NCBI GenBank assembly: GCA_963848375.1
Contig: CAWKDK010000018.1
Coordinates: 248,001-312,000, forward strand
Direction of reading: 5' to 3'
DNA from: JAJPJE01 sp963848375
GTDB lineage: Bacteria; Acidobacteriota; Terriglobia; Terriglobales; Acidobacteriaceae
DNA length: 64,000 nt
Part shown: positions 54,700-63,365 of the stretch, one piece after another
How positions within the stretch are numbered: the stretch's first letter is position 1
Layout of the letters: the number at the start of each line of letters is the position of its first letter
The notes under the pieces: model-generated
What the model was told of the DNA's origin: nothing
What the model saw: only the letters and a program-made list of their open reading frames with translations
Databases searched by the model: none
Program-made: the position numbers and the translations under genes

Positions 54700-57336
54700 A
54701 TGTTAAACAACATGAAATTGGGTACAAAACTGATTGGGGCGTTCCTGATCGTGGCGGCGTTGTGCGCATTTGTTGGCATTTTTGGCGCGATGAAACTTAG
54801 CACGATGGTATCGGCATACACGGACGCCTTGCATGAGAACAACGATAATCTCACCATTGTCGCCGCGGTTGAGTCGGGTTTTTTGGAAGTTCGAGTTAAC
54901 GCCAACCGCCTTGTAGCGCTGGACAGTCCGGGCAGCCGAGAGGCTCTCGTACGAGATCTCGAAACAGCCCGCCAACAATTGAAGGATGCTATCGCTCGGT
55001 ACGACAAAATGGTCGATGCCGACGACCCTCGCTTCGTCGAGTCCGATCGGCAGATGATTGGCGCGGTGAAGGTTATCGACAGGGATTATCAGCAAGTCAT
55101 GGATGACCTCATCGCAGCGGTACGAGCGAACAAACATGATGAAGCCGTTAAGGGATTGATAAGTGGAGCCTCGAAGGGTACTGCCATGGCGGAGTCACTC
55201 GATCGGTTGAGCGCCTTCAATGTGAAGATGGGAGACCAGTTGTCCAGCGAGGTTGCCGCGTCTTCAAAATCGACGTTTATGGCAATGATCATTGTGGTCT
55301 GCGTGTCTGTCGTCGCCTCGATCATCTTGGGATTCGTCCTTACACGGCTGATTACACGACCGATGAGAGAATTGATGACCGTCGCGCAGGCGCTGGCCGA
55401 AGGGGACGTGAGCAAGCAGGTGGTCTACCAGTCGGGAGACGAGCTCGGACAACTGGCGGAGTCATTCCGTGCGATGACGGCTACGATTCGAGCGCGTTCC
55501 GAGGCGGCGCAAAAGATGGCAACAGGCGATCTGTCAGTACAGGTCCTGCCGAAGTCGGAGCAAGATGTGCTCGCAGCAGGTCTGCGCAAATGCCTGGAAG
55601 TGCTGAACGAGCTGATGCGGCAAATGGCTAACATGTCGCAGCAGCATGATGCCGGCGAGATCGACGCACAGATCGACGTCCGAAAATTCGAGGGCGACTT
55701 CCATAAGGTTGCGCAGGGCATCAACGACATGGTGGCCGGCCACATTGCTGTAAAGAAAAAGGCAATGGCGTGCGTCGCCGAATTCGGCAAGGGTAATTTT
55801 GAAGCGCCGTTGGAGAAGTTTCCAGGTAAGAAGGCCTTCATCAATGACACGATTGAACAGCTACGATCCAATCTGAGAACTTTGATTGCCGAGATGAATC
55901 GCATGTCCGCCGAGCATGACCGCGGCGATATCGATGTCAGCATTCCTGCTGAGAAGTTCGAGGGCGATTATCGGAAGATGGCGCAGGGCATCAACGGCAT
56001 GGTGGCGGGCCATATCACGGTGAAGAAGAAAGCCATGGCCTGCATCGCCGAGTTTGCGCAGGGAAACTTCGAAGCGCCTCTCGAGAAATTCCCAGGCAAG
56101 AAGGCCTTCATCAACGACAACATCGAACGCCTGCGAACAAACCTGAAAGCGCTGATCACCGATGCTGACATCCTGGTGAAGGCAGCGCTCGTTGGATCTC
56201 TCTCGACGCGTGCGGATGCGACCAAGCACAATGGCGATTATCGCAAGATTGTGGAAGGCGTGAACCACACACTCGATGCCGTTATCGGTCCGCTGAACGA
56301 TTTTGCGCACGTACTGGATGCCCTTGCCAGCGGCGATCTGACGGTCACGGCGGAGAAGCAATATGCCGGAGACTTCGAAGAGTTCAAGAAGTCCGTCAAC
56401 ACCCTTGGCATCCAAGTGCGAAATGCGATGCAGCAGATCGGTCGCAACACGGCGGCCCTGGTCGCATCGGCTGAGCAGTTGAACCAACTCAGCCAGCAGA
56501 TGACGGCCAATGCCGACGAGACGGCAACGCAAGCCAATGTCGTTTCTGCGGCCAGCGAACAGGTCAGCAAGAATGTTCAGACCGTAGCGACGGGCGCCGA
56601 CGAGATGGGAGCAAGCATCAAGGAGATCGCGAAGAATACCAGTGAGGCAACGCGTATCGCGACCGCCGCCGTTTCTACCGCCGAATCGACCAACGCGACG
56701 ATCCAGAAGCTTGGACAAAGCAGCGCGGAGATCGGACAGGTAATCAAGGTGATCACCACGATTGCGCAGCAGACGAATCTTCTCGCTCTGAATGCGACTA
56801 TCGAAGCAGCGCGCGCGGGCGAGGCGGGAAAGGGTTTTGCCGTGGTCGCCAACGAAGTGAAAGAACTGGCGAAGGAGACTGCGAAAGCCACCGAGGATAT
56901 CAGCGGCAAGATCGAGGCTATCCAGAGCGACACGAAAGCCGCGGTCGAAGCCATTGGTGAGATCGGGACGGTGATCAACCAGATCAACGATATCCAGAAC
57001 ACGATTGCCAGTGCTGTGGAAGAGCAGAGCGCGACTACAAATGAAATCAGCCGCAATCTGGCGGAAGCGGCGAAGGGCGGAATGGATATCACGCGCAACA
57101 TCACTGGAGTGGCGGAGGCAGCGCACAGCACGACGGCCGGGGCCAGCGAAACGCAAAAGTCGGCCAAGGGTCTGGAGAGTATGGCCGCCGAGCTACAGGA
57201 GTTGGTATCGCAATTCAAGTACGAAGGGGAAGGACGAAATCGCCCGGCTGCGCGCGCCGCTGCCTCCGCGACTCGAAAGACCAATGGCCGGTACGTTGAA
57301 ACTTCTCCGGCATTGGAAGAAGTAGCAGTCCACTGA
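54700..57336 (+). CDS. Methyl-accepting chemotaxis protein with tandem HAMP-like array
   Basis: 878 residues from ATG 54700 (GAGGAGCGAGAG upstream). TM1 (LGTKLIGAFLIVAALCAFVG), a four-helix periplasmic segment (residues ~35-190), TM2 (MAMIIVVCVSVVASIILGFV) and a HAMP. Then a 90-residue unit repeats twice (KFEGDFHKVAQGINDMVAG... and KFEGDYRKMAQGINGMVAG..., DNA period about 270 bases), giving a poly-HAMP array. The signalling domain has the conserved hairpin (KVITTIAQQTNLLALNATIE with EAGKGFAVVANEVKELA). No C-terminal CheR tether is visible. The methylation helices are full length. Confidence 0.88.
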   Translation: MLNNMKLGTKLIGAFLIVAALCAFVGIFGAMKLSTMVSAYTDALHENNDNLTIVAAVESGFLEVRVNANRLVALDSPGSREALVRDLETARQQLKDAIARYDKMVDADDPRFVESDRQMIGAVKVIDRDYQQVMDDLIAAVRANKHDEAVKGLISGASKGTAMAESLDRLSAFNVKMGDQLSSEVAASSKSTFMAMIIVVCVSVVASIILGFVLTRLITRPMRELMTVAQALAEGDVSKQVVYQSGDELGQLAESFRAMTATIRARSEAAQKMATGDLSVQVLPKSEQDVLAAGLRKCLEVLNELMRQMANMSQQHDAGEIDAQIDVRKFEGDFHKVAQGINDMVAGHIAVKKKAMACVAEFGKGNFEAPLEKFPGKKAFINDTIEQLRSNLRTLIAEMNRMSAEHDRGDIDVSIPAEKFEGDYRKMAQGINGMVAGHITVKKKAMACIAEFAQGNFEAPLEKFPGKKAFINDNIERLRTNLKALITDADILVKAALVGSLSTRADATKHNGDYRKIVEGVNHTLDAVIGPLNDFAHVLDALASGDLTVTAEKQYAGDFEEFKKSVNTLGIQVRNAMQQIGRNTAALVASAEQLNQLSQQMTANADETATQANVVSAASEQVSKNVQTVATGADEMGASIKEIAKNTSEATRIATAAVSTAESTNATIQKLGQSSAEIGQVIKVITTIAQQTNLLALNATIEAARAGEAGKGFAVVANEVKELAKETAKATEDISGKIEAIQSDTKAAVEAIGEIGTVINQINDIQNTIASAVEEQSATTNEISRNLAEAAKGGMDITRNITGVAEAAHSTTAGASETQKSAKGLESMAAELQELVSQFKYEGEGRNRPAARAAASATRKTNGRYVETSPALEEVAVH

Positions 57337-57344
57337 TAATCCAA

Positions 57345-57376
57345 GGCCAGGCAGCCTGTCGGAGGTTAGCCTGGCC
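57345..57376 (+). terminator. Hairpin after MCP gene
   Basis: GGCCAGGC and GCCTGGCC form an 8-bp stem around a 16-base loop directly after the stop codon. There is no strong T-run, so it may be an mRNA-stability hairpin rather than a terminator. Confidence 0.4.
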
Positions 57377-57447
57377 ACTCTCCTAAAGTTCCCTGATAAC
57401 CAGCCGAAATTAGAAATAGAGAGAGTCTCTCTCGAGTTGGGAAGAAC

Positions 57448-57819
57448 ATGCGCGCGCTCGTGGTGGATGATTCGTCGGCAATGCGTTCGGTCCTGCGGAT
57501 GATTTTCAGGAAAGCCGGCTTCGAAGTTACGGAAGCGAGCAACGGCTACGAAGCATTGAACCGACTGGCTGAAATCGCTGCTCCGGTGGACCTGGCGGTT
57601 GTCGACTGGAACATGCCCGTAATGAACGGATACGAGCTGGTTTCAGCAATCCGCTCCGAAGCTCGTTATAACGCGATGCGGATCATGATGGTAACAACCG
57701 AATCGGAGATCGGTCATATCCAGTCGGCACTGGCAAAAGGCGCGAATGAGTATGTGATGAAACCATTCACGCCCGAGGTGATTCGCGAAAAACTTCAGCT
57801 GCTGGGATTTGAGTGCTAA
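57448..57819 (+). CDS. cheY: CheY-like response regulator
   Basis: 123 residues, a stand-alone receiver. Acidic pair VDDSS at residues 6-10, phospho-acceptor Asp53 in VVDWNMPVMNG, Thr in MMVTTES and Lys in YVMKPFTPE are all present, so it should be phosphorylated by CheA. Four bases separate it from cheB, so they share a transcript. The output partner (motor or other) is unknown; no flagellar gene lies in the window, so this may be an alternative-function (for example pilus or development) system. Confidence 0.9.
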   Translation: MRALVVDDSSAMRSVLRMIFRKAGFEVTEASNGYEALNRLAEIAAPVDLAVVDWNMPVMNGYELVSAIRSEARYNAMRIMMVTTESEIGHIQSALAKGANEYVMKPFTPEVIREKLQLLGFEC

Positions 57820-57822
57820 GTC

Positions 57823-58905
57823 ATGCGGCGAATACGTGTTCTGATCGTCGATGATTCGGTGGTGATCCGGCGGGTATTGCGCGAGGTGCTGTCGTCGGAC
57901 GCGGAGATTGAAGTAGCAGGTGTCGCCGCGAATGGCCAGATTGCGCTGGCCATGATCGAGCAAGTCAATCCTGATCTGATCACCCTCGACATCGAGATGC
58001 CCGTGATGGATGGGCTGCAAACGTTGCTGGGACTGAAGGAACGCTATTCGAAGATCCCGGTGATCATGTTCAGCACACTCACGCAGCGTGGGGCGCTGGC
58101 AACGCTGGATGCACTTGCGCTGGGCGCTCGCGACTACGTCACCAAGCCGGAAGGGAATACGGTCTCGAGCAGCATCGAGAAGATACGTCTCGACCTTCTT
58201 CCAAAGGTGAAAGCACTTTGCAGCTACCGGCTCGGCGCGGAAGAAAGAGCGAAGCGAATCCCAAAGTGTGCGCAGCCGATCTCGCATTCCCCACGCATCA
58301 CCGTCAAGGCTCCGGTGGAGATCGTGGCAATTGGAACGTCCACAGGCGGCCCCAACGCGCTGGCGCAAGTGATCCCCTCGATTCCAGCGAATTTTCCGGT
58401 GCCAATTGTAGTGGTTCAACATATGCCGCCGACGTTCACGCGCTTCCTCGCGCAACGATTGGCAGTCTCAGCGCAGGTGCCGGTGGAAGAGTGCGGAGGA
58501 GTTGAGTTTCTGGAGCCAGGCAGTATTTGGATCGCGCCTGGTGACTACCACATGGTGGTGCGGCGGCAGGGAGCGCGGATCAGGTTGGCGACTCACCAGG
58601 GTTCAGCGGAAAATTCCTGCCGACCGTCGGTCGATGTGCTCTTCCGCTCAGTTGCCGACGTATATGGCGCGGGCACGCTGGCGATCGTGATGACCGGCAT
58701 GGGACAGGATGGGTTGCGGGGCGCCGAAAATATCCGCGATGCAGGCGGACAAATCCTGGCGCAGGACGAAGAGAGCTCAGTGGTCTGGGGGATGCCGGGC
58801 TTCGTCGCGCAAGCTGGCCTTGCAGATGCCGTGTTGCCGCTGGATCAGATTGGTCCTGAGATGGTGCGGAGAGTTACTCAATCGCAGCGGCGTCTACAAG
58901 CGTAA
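57823..58905 (+). CDS. cheB: CheB protein-glutamate methylesterase
   Basis: 360 residues. Receiver domain (VDDSVVIRR; Asp56 in LITLDIEMPVMDG; VTKPEG) then the esterase domain with the Ser-His-Asp set in IGTSTGGPNAL, VVQHMPPTFTRF and IVMTGMGQDGLRGAE. It removes methyl groups from MCP glutamates. The N-terminal domain keeps all phosphorylation residues, implying control by CheA. CheR follows 17 bases later, the standard adaptation pair. Confidence 0.92.
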   Translation: MRRIRVLIVDDSVVIRRVLREVLSSDAEIEVAGVAANGQIALAMIEQVNPDLITLDIEMPVMDGLQTLLGLKERYSKIPVIMFSTLTQRGALATLDALALGARDYVTKPEGNTVSSSIEKIRLDLLPKVKALCSYRLGAEERAKRIPKCAQPISHSPRITVKAPVEIVAIGTSTGGPNALAQVIPSIPANFPVPIVVVQHMPPTFTRFLAQRLAVSAQVPVEECGGVEFLEPGSIWIAPGDYHMVVRRQGARIRLATHQGSAENSCRPSVDVLFRSVADVYGAGTLAIVMTGMGQDGLRGAENIRDAGGQILAQDEESSVVWGMPGFVAQAGLADAVLPLDQIGPEMVRRVTQSQRRLQA

Positions 58906-58922
58906 AAGATTTCAGGAGTGTT

Positions 58923-59762
58923 ATGGGTCTCTCCAGCGTCGACTTCAACTATCTGCGAAGCCTGGTGCGCACGCACACATCGATTGTTATCGACGATGGA
59001 AAGGAATATCTGGCGGAGGCCAGGCTCAGTGCGTTGCTTCGCAAGGAAGGTTTCGGATCGGTACCGGAGCTTCTGCAGAATCTGCGCGTCAAGAGCTTCA
59101 GCCCGCTTCATCGCCGTGTGCTGGACGCGATGACAAATAACGAGACCTGGTTCTTCCGCGATCTGGCACCATTCGAAGCGTTACGGCAAAAAGTTATTCC
59201 GGAGATGATCGTTACCCGCAGGTTGAGCCGCCGCCTGAACATTTGGAGTGCAGCCTGCTCCAGCGGCCAGGAAGCTTACAGCACACTGATTCTTCTTCAC
59301 GAGCACTTTCCCGAAATATCGAGCTGGGATGTGCGCGTGCTTGGGACAGATTATTCGCAGGCAATGATTGAGCGGGTGAAGGCCGGACGTTATAGCCAGT
59401 TCGAAGTCAATCGCGGACTGCCCATTGCGGGGTTGGCAAAACATTTTGTGCAACACGGACTGGAATGGGAGATCTCACCGAGGTTCCGAAACCTGGTGGA
59501 TTGCCGGCTGCTGAACCTGGCTGAACCTTGGCCTGAATTCGCTGAACCTGACATTGTGATGTTACGGAACGTGTTGATTTATTTTGACGTCGCAACAAAA
59601 GCCGACATTCTTGCGAGGGTGCACCGGAGAATGCGTCCGGATGGATTTTTGTTCCTGGGTGGCGCAGAGACAACGATGGGCCTGAGCGACGCGTTTGAGC
59701 GAGTGCCATTCGAGAAAACCGCATATTACAGGCCTAAGGGAGCGAGCCATGGCTGTCAGTGA
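58923..59762 (+). CDS. cheR: CheR chemotaxis methyltransferase
   Basis: 279 residues with AGGAG before the start. N-terminal CheR helices, then a SAM-binding core: NETWFFRDLAPFEAL, RLNIWSAACSSGQEAYS (motif I), VLGTDYSQAMIERV and MLRNVLIYFD. It methylates glutamates of MCPs. Its end overlaps the CheX start by 14 bases. There is no TPR extension. Confidence 0.92.
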   Translation: MGLSSVDFNYLRSLVRTHTSIVIDDGKEYLAEARLSALLRKEGFGSVPELLQNLRVKSFSPLHRRVLDAMTNNETWFFRDLAPFEALRQKVIPEMIVTRRLSRRLNIWSAACSSGQEAYSTLILLHEHFPEISSWDVRVLGTDYSQAMIERVKAGRYSQFEVNRGLPIAGLAKHFVQHGLEWEISPRFRNLVDCRLLNLAEPWPEFAEPDIVMLRNVLIYFDVATKADILARVHRRMRPDGFLFLGGAETTMGLSDAFERVPFEKTAYYRPKGASHGCQ

Positions 59763-60207
59763 AGAAGAAATCCAACAGGTAACGTCGCAGATTTGGGAGA
59801 GCATGCTCGATCTTCATCCGGCCGCTGCGAATGGCAACGGCTCGAGCGCTGCTGAAGGAAGGATTGGAGCGTCAGTCCAGATTACAGGCGGGTGGGAAGG
59901 AGCGGTACGTCTGGATTCGTCTTTGACGCTGGCGCGTATGGCGGCCGCACGATTTGTCGGCACGGAACCCGAACAAGTCTCAATCGATCAGGTACGCGAT
60001 GCAATGGGGGAGCTGGCGAACATGAGCGCCGGGATGATCAAGAATCTATTGCCCGGACCTTCCTATCTCTCGCTTCCCTCGGTTGCAGACGGAGCCGAGT
60101 ACAACTTCACGATCTGTAAAAGTAATGTGGAATCTGAAGTGAAGTTCGAATGCGAAGGAGAGCAGTTCGCAGTGTCGTTGCTGCGACGTAAGTACGGGCC
60201 TTCCTAG
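59749..60207 (+). CDS. CheX-like CheY-P phosphatase / chemotaxis protein
   Basis: 152 residues from ATG 59749, within the end of cheR (14-base overlap; AAGGGAGCG upstream). The fold signature is ASVQITGGWEGAVRLDSSLTLARMAAARF and the catalytic-like GELANMSAGMIKNLLPG, the ExxN motif of CheC/CheX/FliY phosphatases. It likely dephosphorylates CheY-P, replacing CheZ. The rest is typical of CheX-like proteins of about 150 residues. Confidence 0.78.
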   Translation: MAVSEEEIQQVTSQIWESMLDLHPAAANGNGSSAAEGRIGASVQITGGWEGAVRLDSSLTLARMAAARFVGTEPEQVSIDQVRDAMGELANMSAGMIKNLLPGPSYLSLPSVADGAEYNFTICKSNVESEVKFECEGEQFAVSLLRRKYGPS

Positions 60208-60220
60208 CCTCCGGCGTTGA

Positions 60221-60547
60221 TCAGCTGCAGACGAGTTTTTCACTCAGCGGGTGCTCACGTATGTAGGAAGCGAGCATATGAAGCGACGCCCGCATAGCGC
60301 TTCCGTGCTCTGAGAGGAGCAACACGGGGACATATGGCTCAATGTGGCAAATCTGGTTGCGCAGGCTGAGGGACTCGGTATTCTCCTCGCTATATGACAG
60401 CACCACGCCATCGATGGGCTGACGAGCGAGAACTGCCAGGGCATGCTCGCTGGAATCGGAAGGGATGACGTCGCAACCGTCTTGTTCCAGAATTTGCTTT
60501 ACGTTCGTAAGTGAGCGCCCGCTATCCACATACAAGATTGTAGGCAA
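60221..60547 (-). CDS. Degenerate receiver-domain protein
   Basis: 108 residues converging on the Che cluster. The alpha/beta receiver fold is recognisable (TILYVDSGRSLTNVKQIL, PIDGVVLSYSEENTES, VPVLLLSEHG), but the phospho-acceptor position in GVVLSYSEE has Tyr/Ser instead of Asp, and the final Lys motif is absent (SYIREHP). It is therefore probably not phosphorylated and may act as a binding decoy or adaptor. It begins next to a Crp/Fnr-type region but I see no operator for it. The 60548-60840 gap is otherwise empty of genes. Confidence 0.6.
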   Translation of the reverse strand: MPTILYVDSGRSLTNVKQILEQDGCDVIPSDSSEHALAVLARQPIDGVVLSYSEENTESLSLRNQICHIEPYVPVLLLSEHGSAMRASLHMLASYIREHPLSEKLVCS

Positions 60548-60625
60548 GGTCTTGCCACCTCTTAAGTGAAATTAATTTTTTCCCCACGTTAGAAATGTAA
60601 GATCACCCATTTCTCGGGATCTGGC

Positions 60626-60641
60626 TGTGACGCAAATCACC
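60626..60641. promoter_or_regulatory. Crp/Fnr-type operator (TGTGA-N6-TCACC)
   Basis: About 200 bases upstream of the third Crp/Fnr-like gene. One mismatch from the palindrome. Confidence 0.5.
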
Positions 60642-60840
60642 GTGTGGCAGATTACTTTTGTGCGCGGGAGATGGGCAGAGATATGTCTTCATCGACAATC
60701 GAGAAACGGAACTTCGGAAGGTTCCTCCCATGAAGGTGATATTCTGGAGTTACACATCTCCATGTCAGCAACCGCGGATTGGCAAATGGTGGGGTATGTG
60801 ACGCCAGCTCTCAGACAAGCCCTCGCCGGAGGCGAAGATT

Positions 60841-61557
60841 ATGGGTTCGCCGTACGGGCTTCAACTCGTCGAAAACTGCATCATCTGCAAATTGCGGTCA
60901 GACAATTTCTTCTGCGCATTGCCGGCTGCTGCTCTCGAAGCATTTGAGAAGATCAAGTTTCCTACGGCTTATCCTCGTGGAGCCATCCTGTTTGTAGAAG
61001 GGCAGCCGCCTCGCGGTATTTACATGCTCTGTAAAGGCCGTGTGAAGCTTTCGGTCAACTCAGCGGAAGGTAAGACGCTCATCTTGAAGATTGCCGAACC
61101 GGGCGAAGTTCTGGGACTGCACGCCTGTGTCTCCGGCTTGAGCTACGAATTGACGGCCGAGACGATTCAACCTAGCCAGGTGAATTTCGTGCGGCGCGAG
61201 GACTTTCTCAAGTTTCTGCACGATCACGGCAGCGCCTGTCTGCAGGCCGCACAGCATCTGAGCGACAACTGCCACAGCGCGTACGACCTGATTCGTTCGC
61301 TCGGACTCTCTCATTCTGCGGGAGAGAAACTAGCTCGCTTCCTTCTCGAACTAAGCGCGGAAGGGGAGCAGACCGCCGATGGCATTCGCGCGAAAATGGG
61401 CCTCACGCATGAAGAGATTGCGCAGATCATCGGGACCTCGCGCGAGACCGTGACCCGATTGTTAGCGGAGTTCAAGCGCAAGAAGTTTGCGACGTTGAAA
61501 GGGTCCACGCTGCTGATCCACAACAAGCCGGAGTTGGAAAAACTAGTCGGGTGCTAG
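60841..61557 (+). CDS. Crp/Fnr-family regulator with N-terminal Cys motif (paralogue 3)
   Basis: 238 residues. Cys13, 16, 25 and 64 (NCIIC, FFC, MLCKGR) lie at exactly the spacing of paralogue 1, with the beta-roll GAILFVEGQPPRGIYMLCKGRVKLS and a full HTH (LTHEEIAQIIGTSRETVTRLLAEFKR). The N-terminus (MGSPYGLQLVE) is complete and defines the true start of its paralogue at 40491. The C-terminus is LLIHNKPELEKLVGC. Likely a global redox regulator, inferred from the Cys set. It controls or is controlled by GTGA-N6-TCAC sites; its own upstream region has one at 60626. Confidence 0.87.
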   Translation: MGSPYGLQLVENCIICKLRSDNFFCALPAAALEAFEKIKFPTAYPRGAILFVEGQPPRGIYMLCKGRVKLSVNSAEGKTLILKIAEPGEVLGLHACVSGLSYELTAETIQPSQVNFVRREDFLKFLHDHGSACLQAAQHLSDNCHSAYDLIRSLGLSHSAGEKLARFLLELSAEGEQTADGIRAKMGLTHEEIAQIIGTSRETVTRLLAEFKRKKFATLKGSTLLIHNKPELEKLVGC

Positions 61558-61604
61558 CGGCTTGCTGACTGACCGCGCGTGCCAGAGCGCGGAATCGCAG
61601 GACT

Positions 61605-61970
61605 TCACGCAGCTTCGATCCCTACAATACCAATGCCGCAGAACTGCACGATCACGGTGCGGCCGTCTTCCGCATCGATCTCCACACCCTCCTCTGCTCC
61701 TTCCGGAGTCGTACGCAAACGAATCTGACGAGGGGAACAGACAAAATGAGTGCTCGGCATTCTTGAACCCTGGTCGAAGATGATTGCGATTCGCTCGGTA
61801 TCGGGCTCCGCTTCCTGGATCAAAGCTTCCAGTGGCTTGTTTTCGATCTCAATCACGATGCCGTGCTCAGGGTGACGGGACTTAACAGACATCAGCTTAC
61901 CCGCGTGTTCCAGGCTGAAGCTTTCAAGGAACGGCGCCCATTGATGATGAGGTATTTCGTGCTTGTTCAT
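61605..61970 (-). CDS. DUF5335-like protein
   Basis: 121 residues. Alternating charged/hydrophobic strands (ESFSLEHAGKLMSVKSRHPEHGIVIEIEN, RIAIIFDQGSR, VEIDAEDGRTVIVQF) resemble the small beta-rich DUF5335 family. No catalytic motif or signal is visible. It converges on the Crp/Fnr-like gene and lies just before the HybB-like gene on the same strand; nothing shows a shared role. Confidence 0.6.
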   Translation of the reverse strand: MNKHEIPHHQWAPFLESFSLEHAGKLMSVKSRHPEHGIVIEIENKPLEALIQEAEPDTERIAIIFDQGSRMPSTHFVCSPRQIRLRTTPEGAEEGVEIDAEDGRTVIVQFCGIGIVGIEAA

Positions 61971-62181
61971 CGGGCCAAACTCCTGCTTATGAACTTCTGG
62001 GCCCTCGATTCAATCACAGTTTGCTACGAAAGGGCGGCTCGCGAGAACAATTTATTCTTGCAAGTGCCGGAGCGGGAGATCAGAGACGAAACAAAGGGAA
62101 GCCGGCGATCAGCAGGTTAGCTGACCGCCGGAGTCCTCCGCGAGCCCGGGTCCGGAGCGGATGCCCGGGCTCTCCGCAAAA

Positions 62182-63363
62182 TCAGGCGTTGGCCACCACG
62201 CCTGCATTGGCAAGCCACTTGGGCTGCTTGGTCAAAGCAGTGCGGGGCAGGATGTCCAAATAGAGAACGGCGTATCGGAACGCCAGAACCGCGCAGGTGG
62301 TCAGCATGAGTGTGACCGCCAACTCGGGCCATTTGGGCGAATACCCGGCGTGCGTTGCACGCTCCAATCCAGTGATGGATACATTGATACGGTTCGTGAT
62401 GAAGCCCATCACCACGATCACGCTGGTCCAATAGAGGGCCACTGGGCGATTCCGGACGTAGTTGAGCCTCAGCAGGATGACCGGCAAAAAGACGAACAGC
62501 AGCATCTCCAGCCAGAAATAACCTGTTTCCGGGCGCCAGCGGAACAGGTAGGGCAAGCCGCCTTCGCGTGCCATATCCACTCCGCGGAAGATCGCAAACA
62601 TCATGAGTAGTGGAGTGAGAACGCCGCTCAGGTCGCGCAGAATTTCGGGATCGATGCGGACGTCAAGCGAGCGAATGGATAGATATAAAGCCATCACGAT
62701 CATGGCAATGCCGGCCGGGATCGCGGACATGTAGAAGAGAGTGGTGAGATGTGTGCTGTACCACAGCGGATATTCCTTGCCTTTGGTGATGATGAACAAT
62801 CCGCCGAGGAATGACTGATGCAGCGACGAGAGCAGAACTCCCGCGAGAACGAATGCGATCACGATGCGGTGATGCCAGCCGAGATAACTTTCGCGCACTC
62901 GCTTCCAAGGCAGCTTTTCGACAACCGCCGGCGAAAACTCAATCATCAGGACCGTGGTGTACATGATGATGCACCAGCACACCTCGAACAGAACCGAGTG
63001 GCGATTCCAGTAAACGAGCGGATGCCAGAAGCGCCAAGGCAGGCCCAATTCATAAGCATAGCCAACACAGACCGAACCGTAGCCCAGCAGGGCGATCATG
63101 ATGGCAGTGCGGCAGATCGGGCGATAGCGCTCCATACCGAGTAGATAAACGGCTGCTGCCGTGGCAAATCCGCCGGCGGAGAGTCCAACGCCGCACAGTG
63201 TCGCGAGACCAACCCATATGCCCCAGGGTTGCGCGTCCGACATGTTAGTAGCCGCGTGCCAACCGACTGCGAAGCGAAGATAGGTGGCGTAGATGCCGGC
63301 GGCGAAGATCAGCGCCAGGATAATGCGCCACATGGTGACGAACGATTTCTTTTCTTCCGGCAT
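62182..63363 (-). CDS. hybB: HybB/NrfD-family membrane subunit
   Basis: 393 residues, about ten helices. NrfD/HybB pattern: MWRIILALIFAAGIYATYLRF, WGIWVGLATLCGVGLSAGGFATA, VCWCIIMYTTVLMIEFSPAV, LHQSFLGGLFIITKGKEYPLWYS and YWTSVIVVMGFITNRINVSIT. The family passes electrons between the quinone pool and periplasmic Fe-S proteins, as HybB does for Hyd-2. Three bases separate it from the HybA-like gene upstream on the minus strand, so the two form one operon. The enzyme they serve (a NiFe hydrogenase large and small subunit or another oxidoreductase) would lie beyond the right edge. Confidence 0.85.
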   Translation of the reverse strand: MPEEKKSFVTMWRIILALIFAAGIYATYLRFAVGWHAATNMSDAQPWGIWVGLATLCGVGLSAGGFATAAAVYLLGMERYRPICRTAIMIALLGYGSVCVGYAYELGLPWRFWHPLVYWNRHSVLFEVCWCIIMYTTVLMIEFSPAVVEKLPWKRVRESYLGWHHRIVIAFVLAGVLLSSLHQSFLGGLFIITKGKEYPLWYSTHLTTLFYMSAIPAGIAMIVMALYLSIRSLDVRIDPEILRDLSGVLTPLLMMFAIFRGVDMAREGGLPYLFRWRPETGYFWLEMLLFVFLPVILLRLNYVRNRPVALYWTSVIVVMGFITNRINVSITGLERATHAGYSPKWPELAVTLMLTTCAVLAFRYAVLYLDILPRTALTKQPKWLANAGVVANA

Positions 63364-63365
63364 AC

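Noticed and set aside
60627..60947. ORF overlapping the third Crp/Fnr gene start
   Set aside because: Out of frame with the conserved protein and without homology features.
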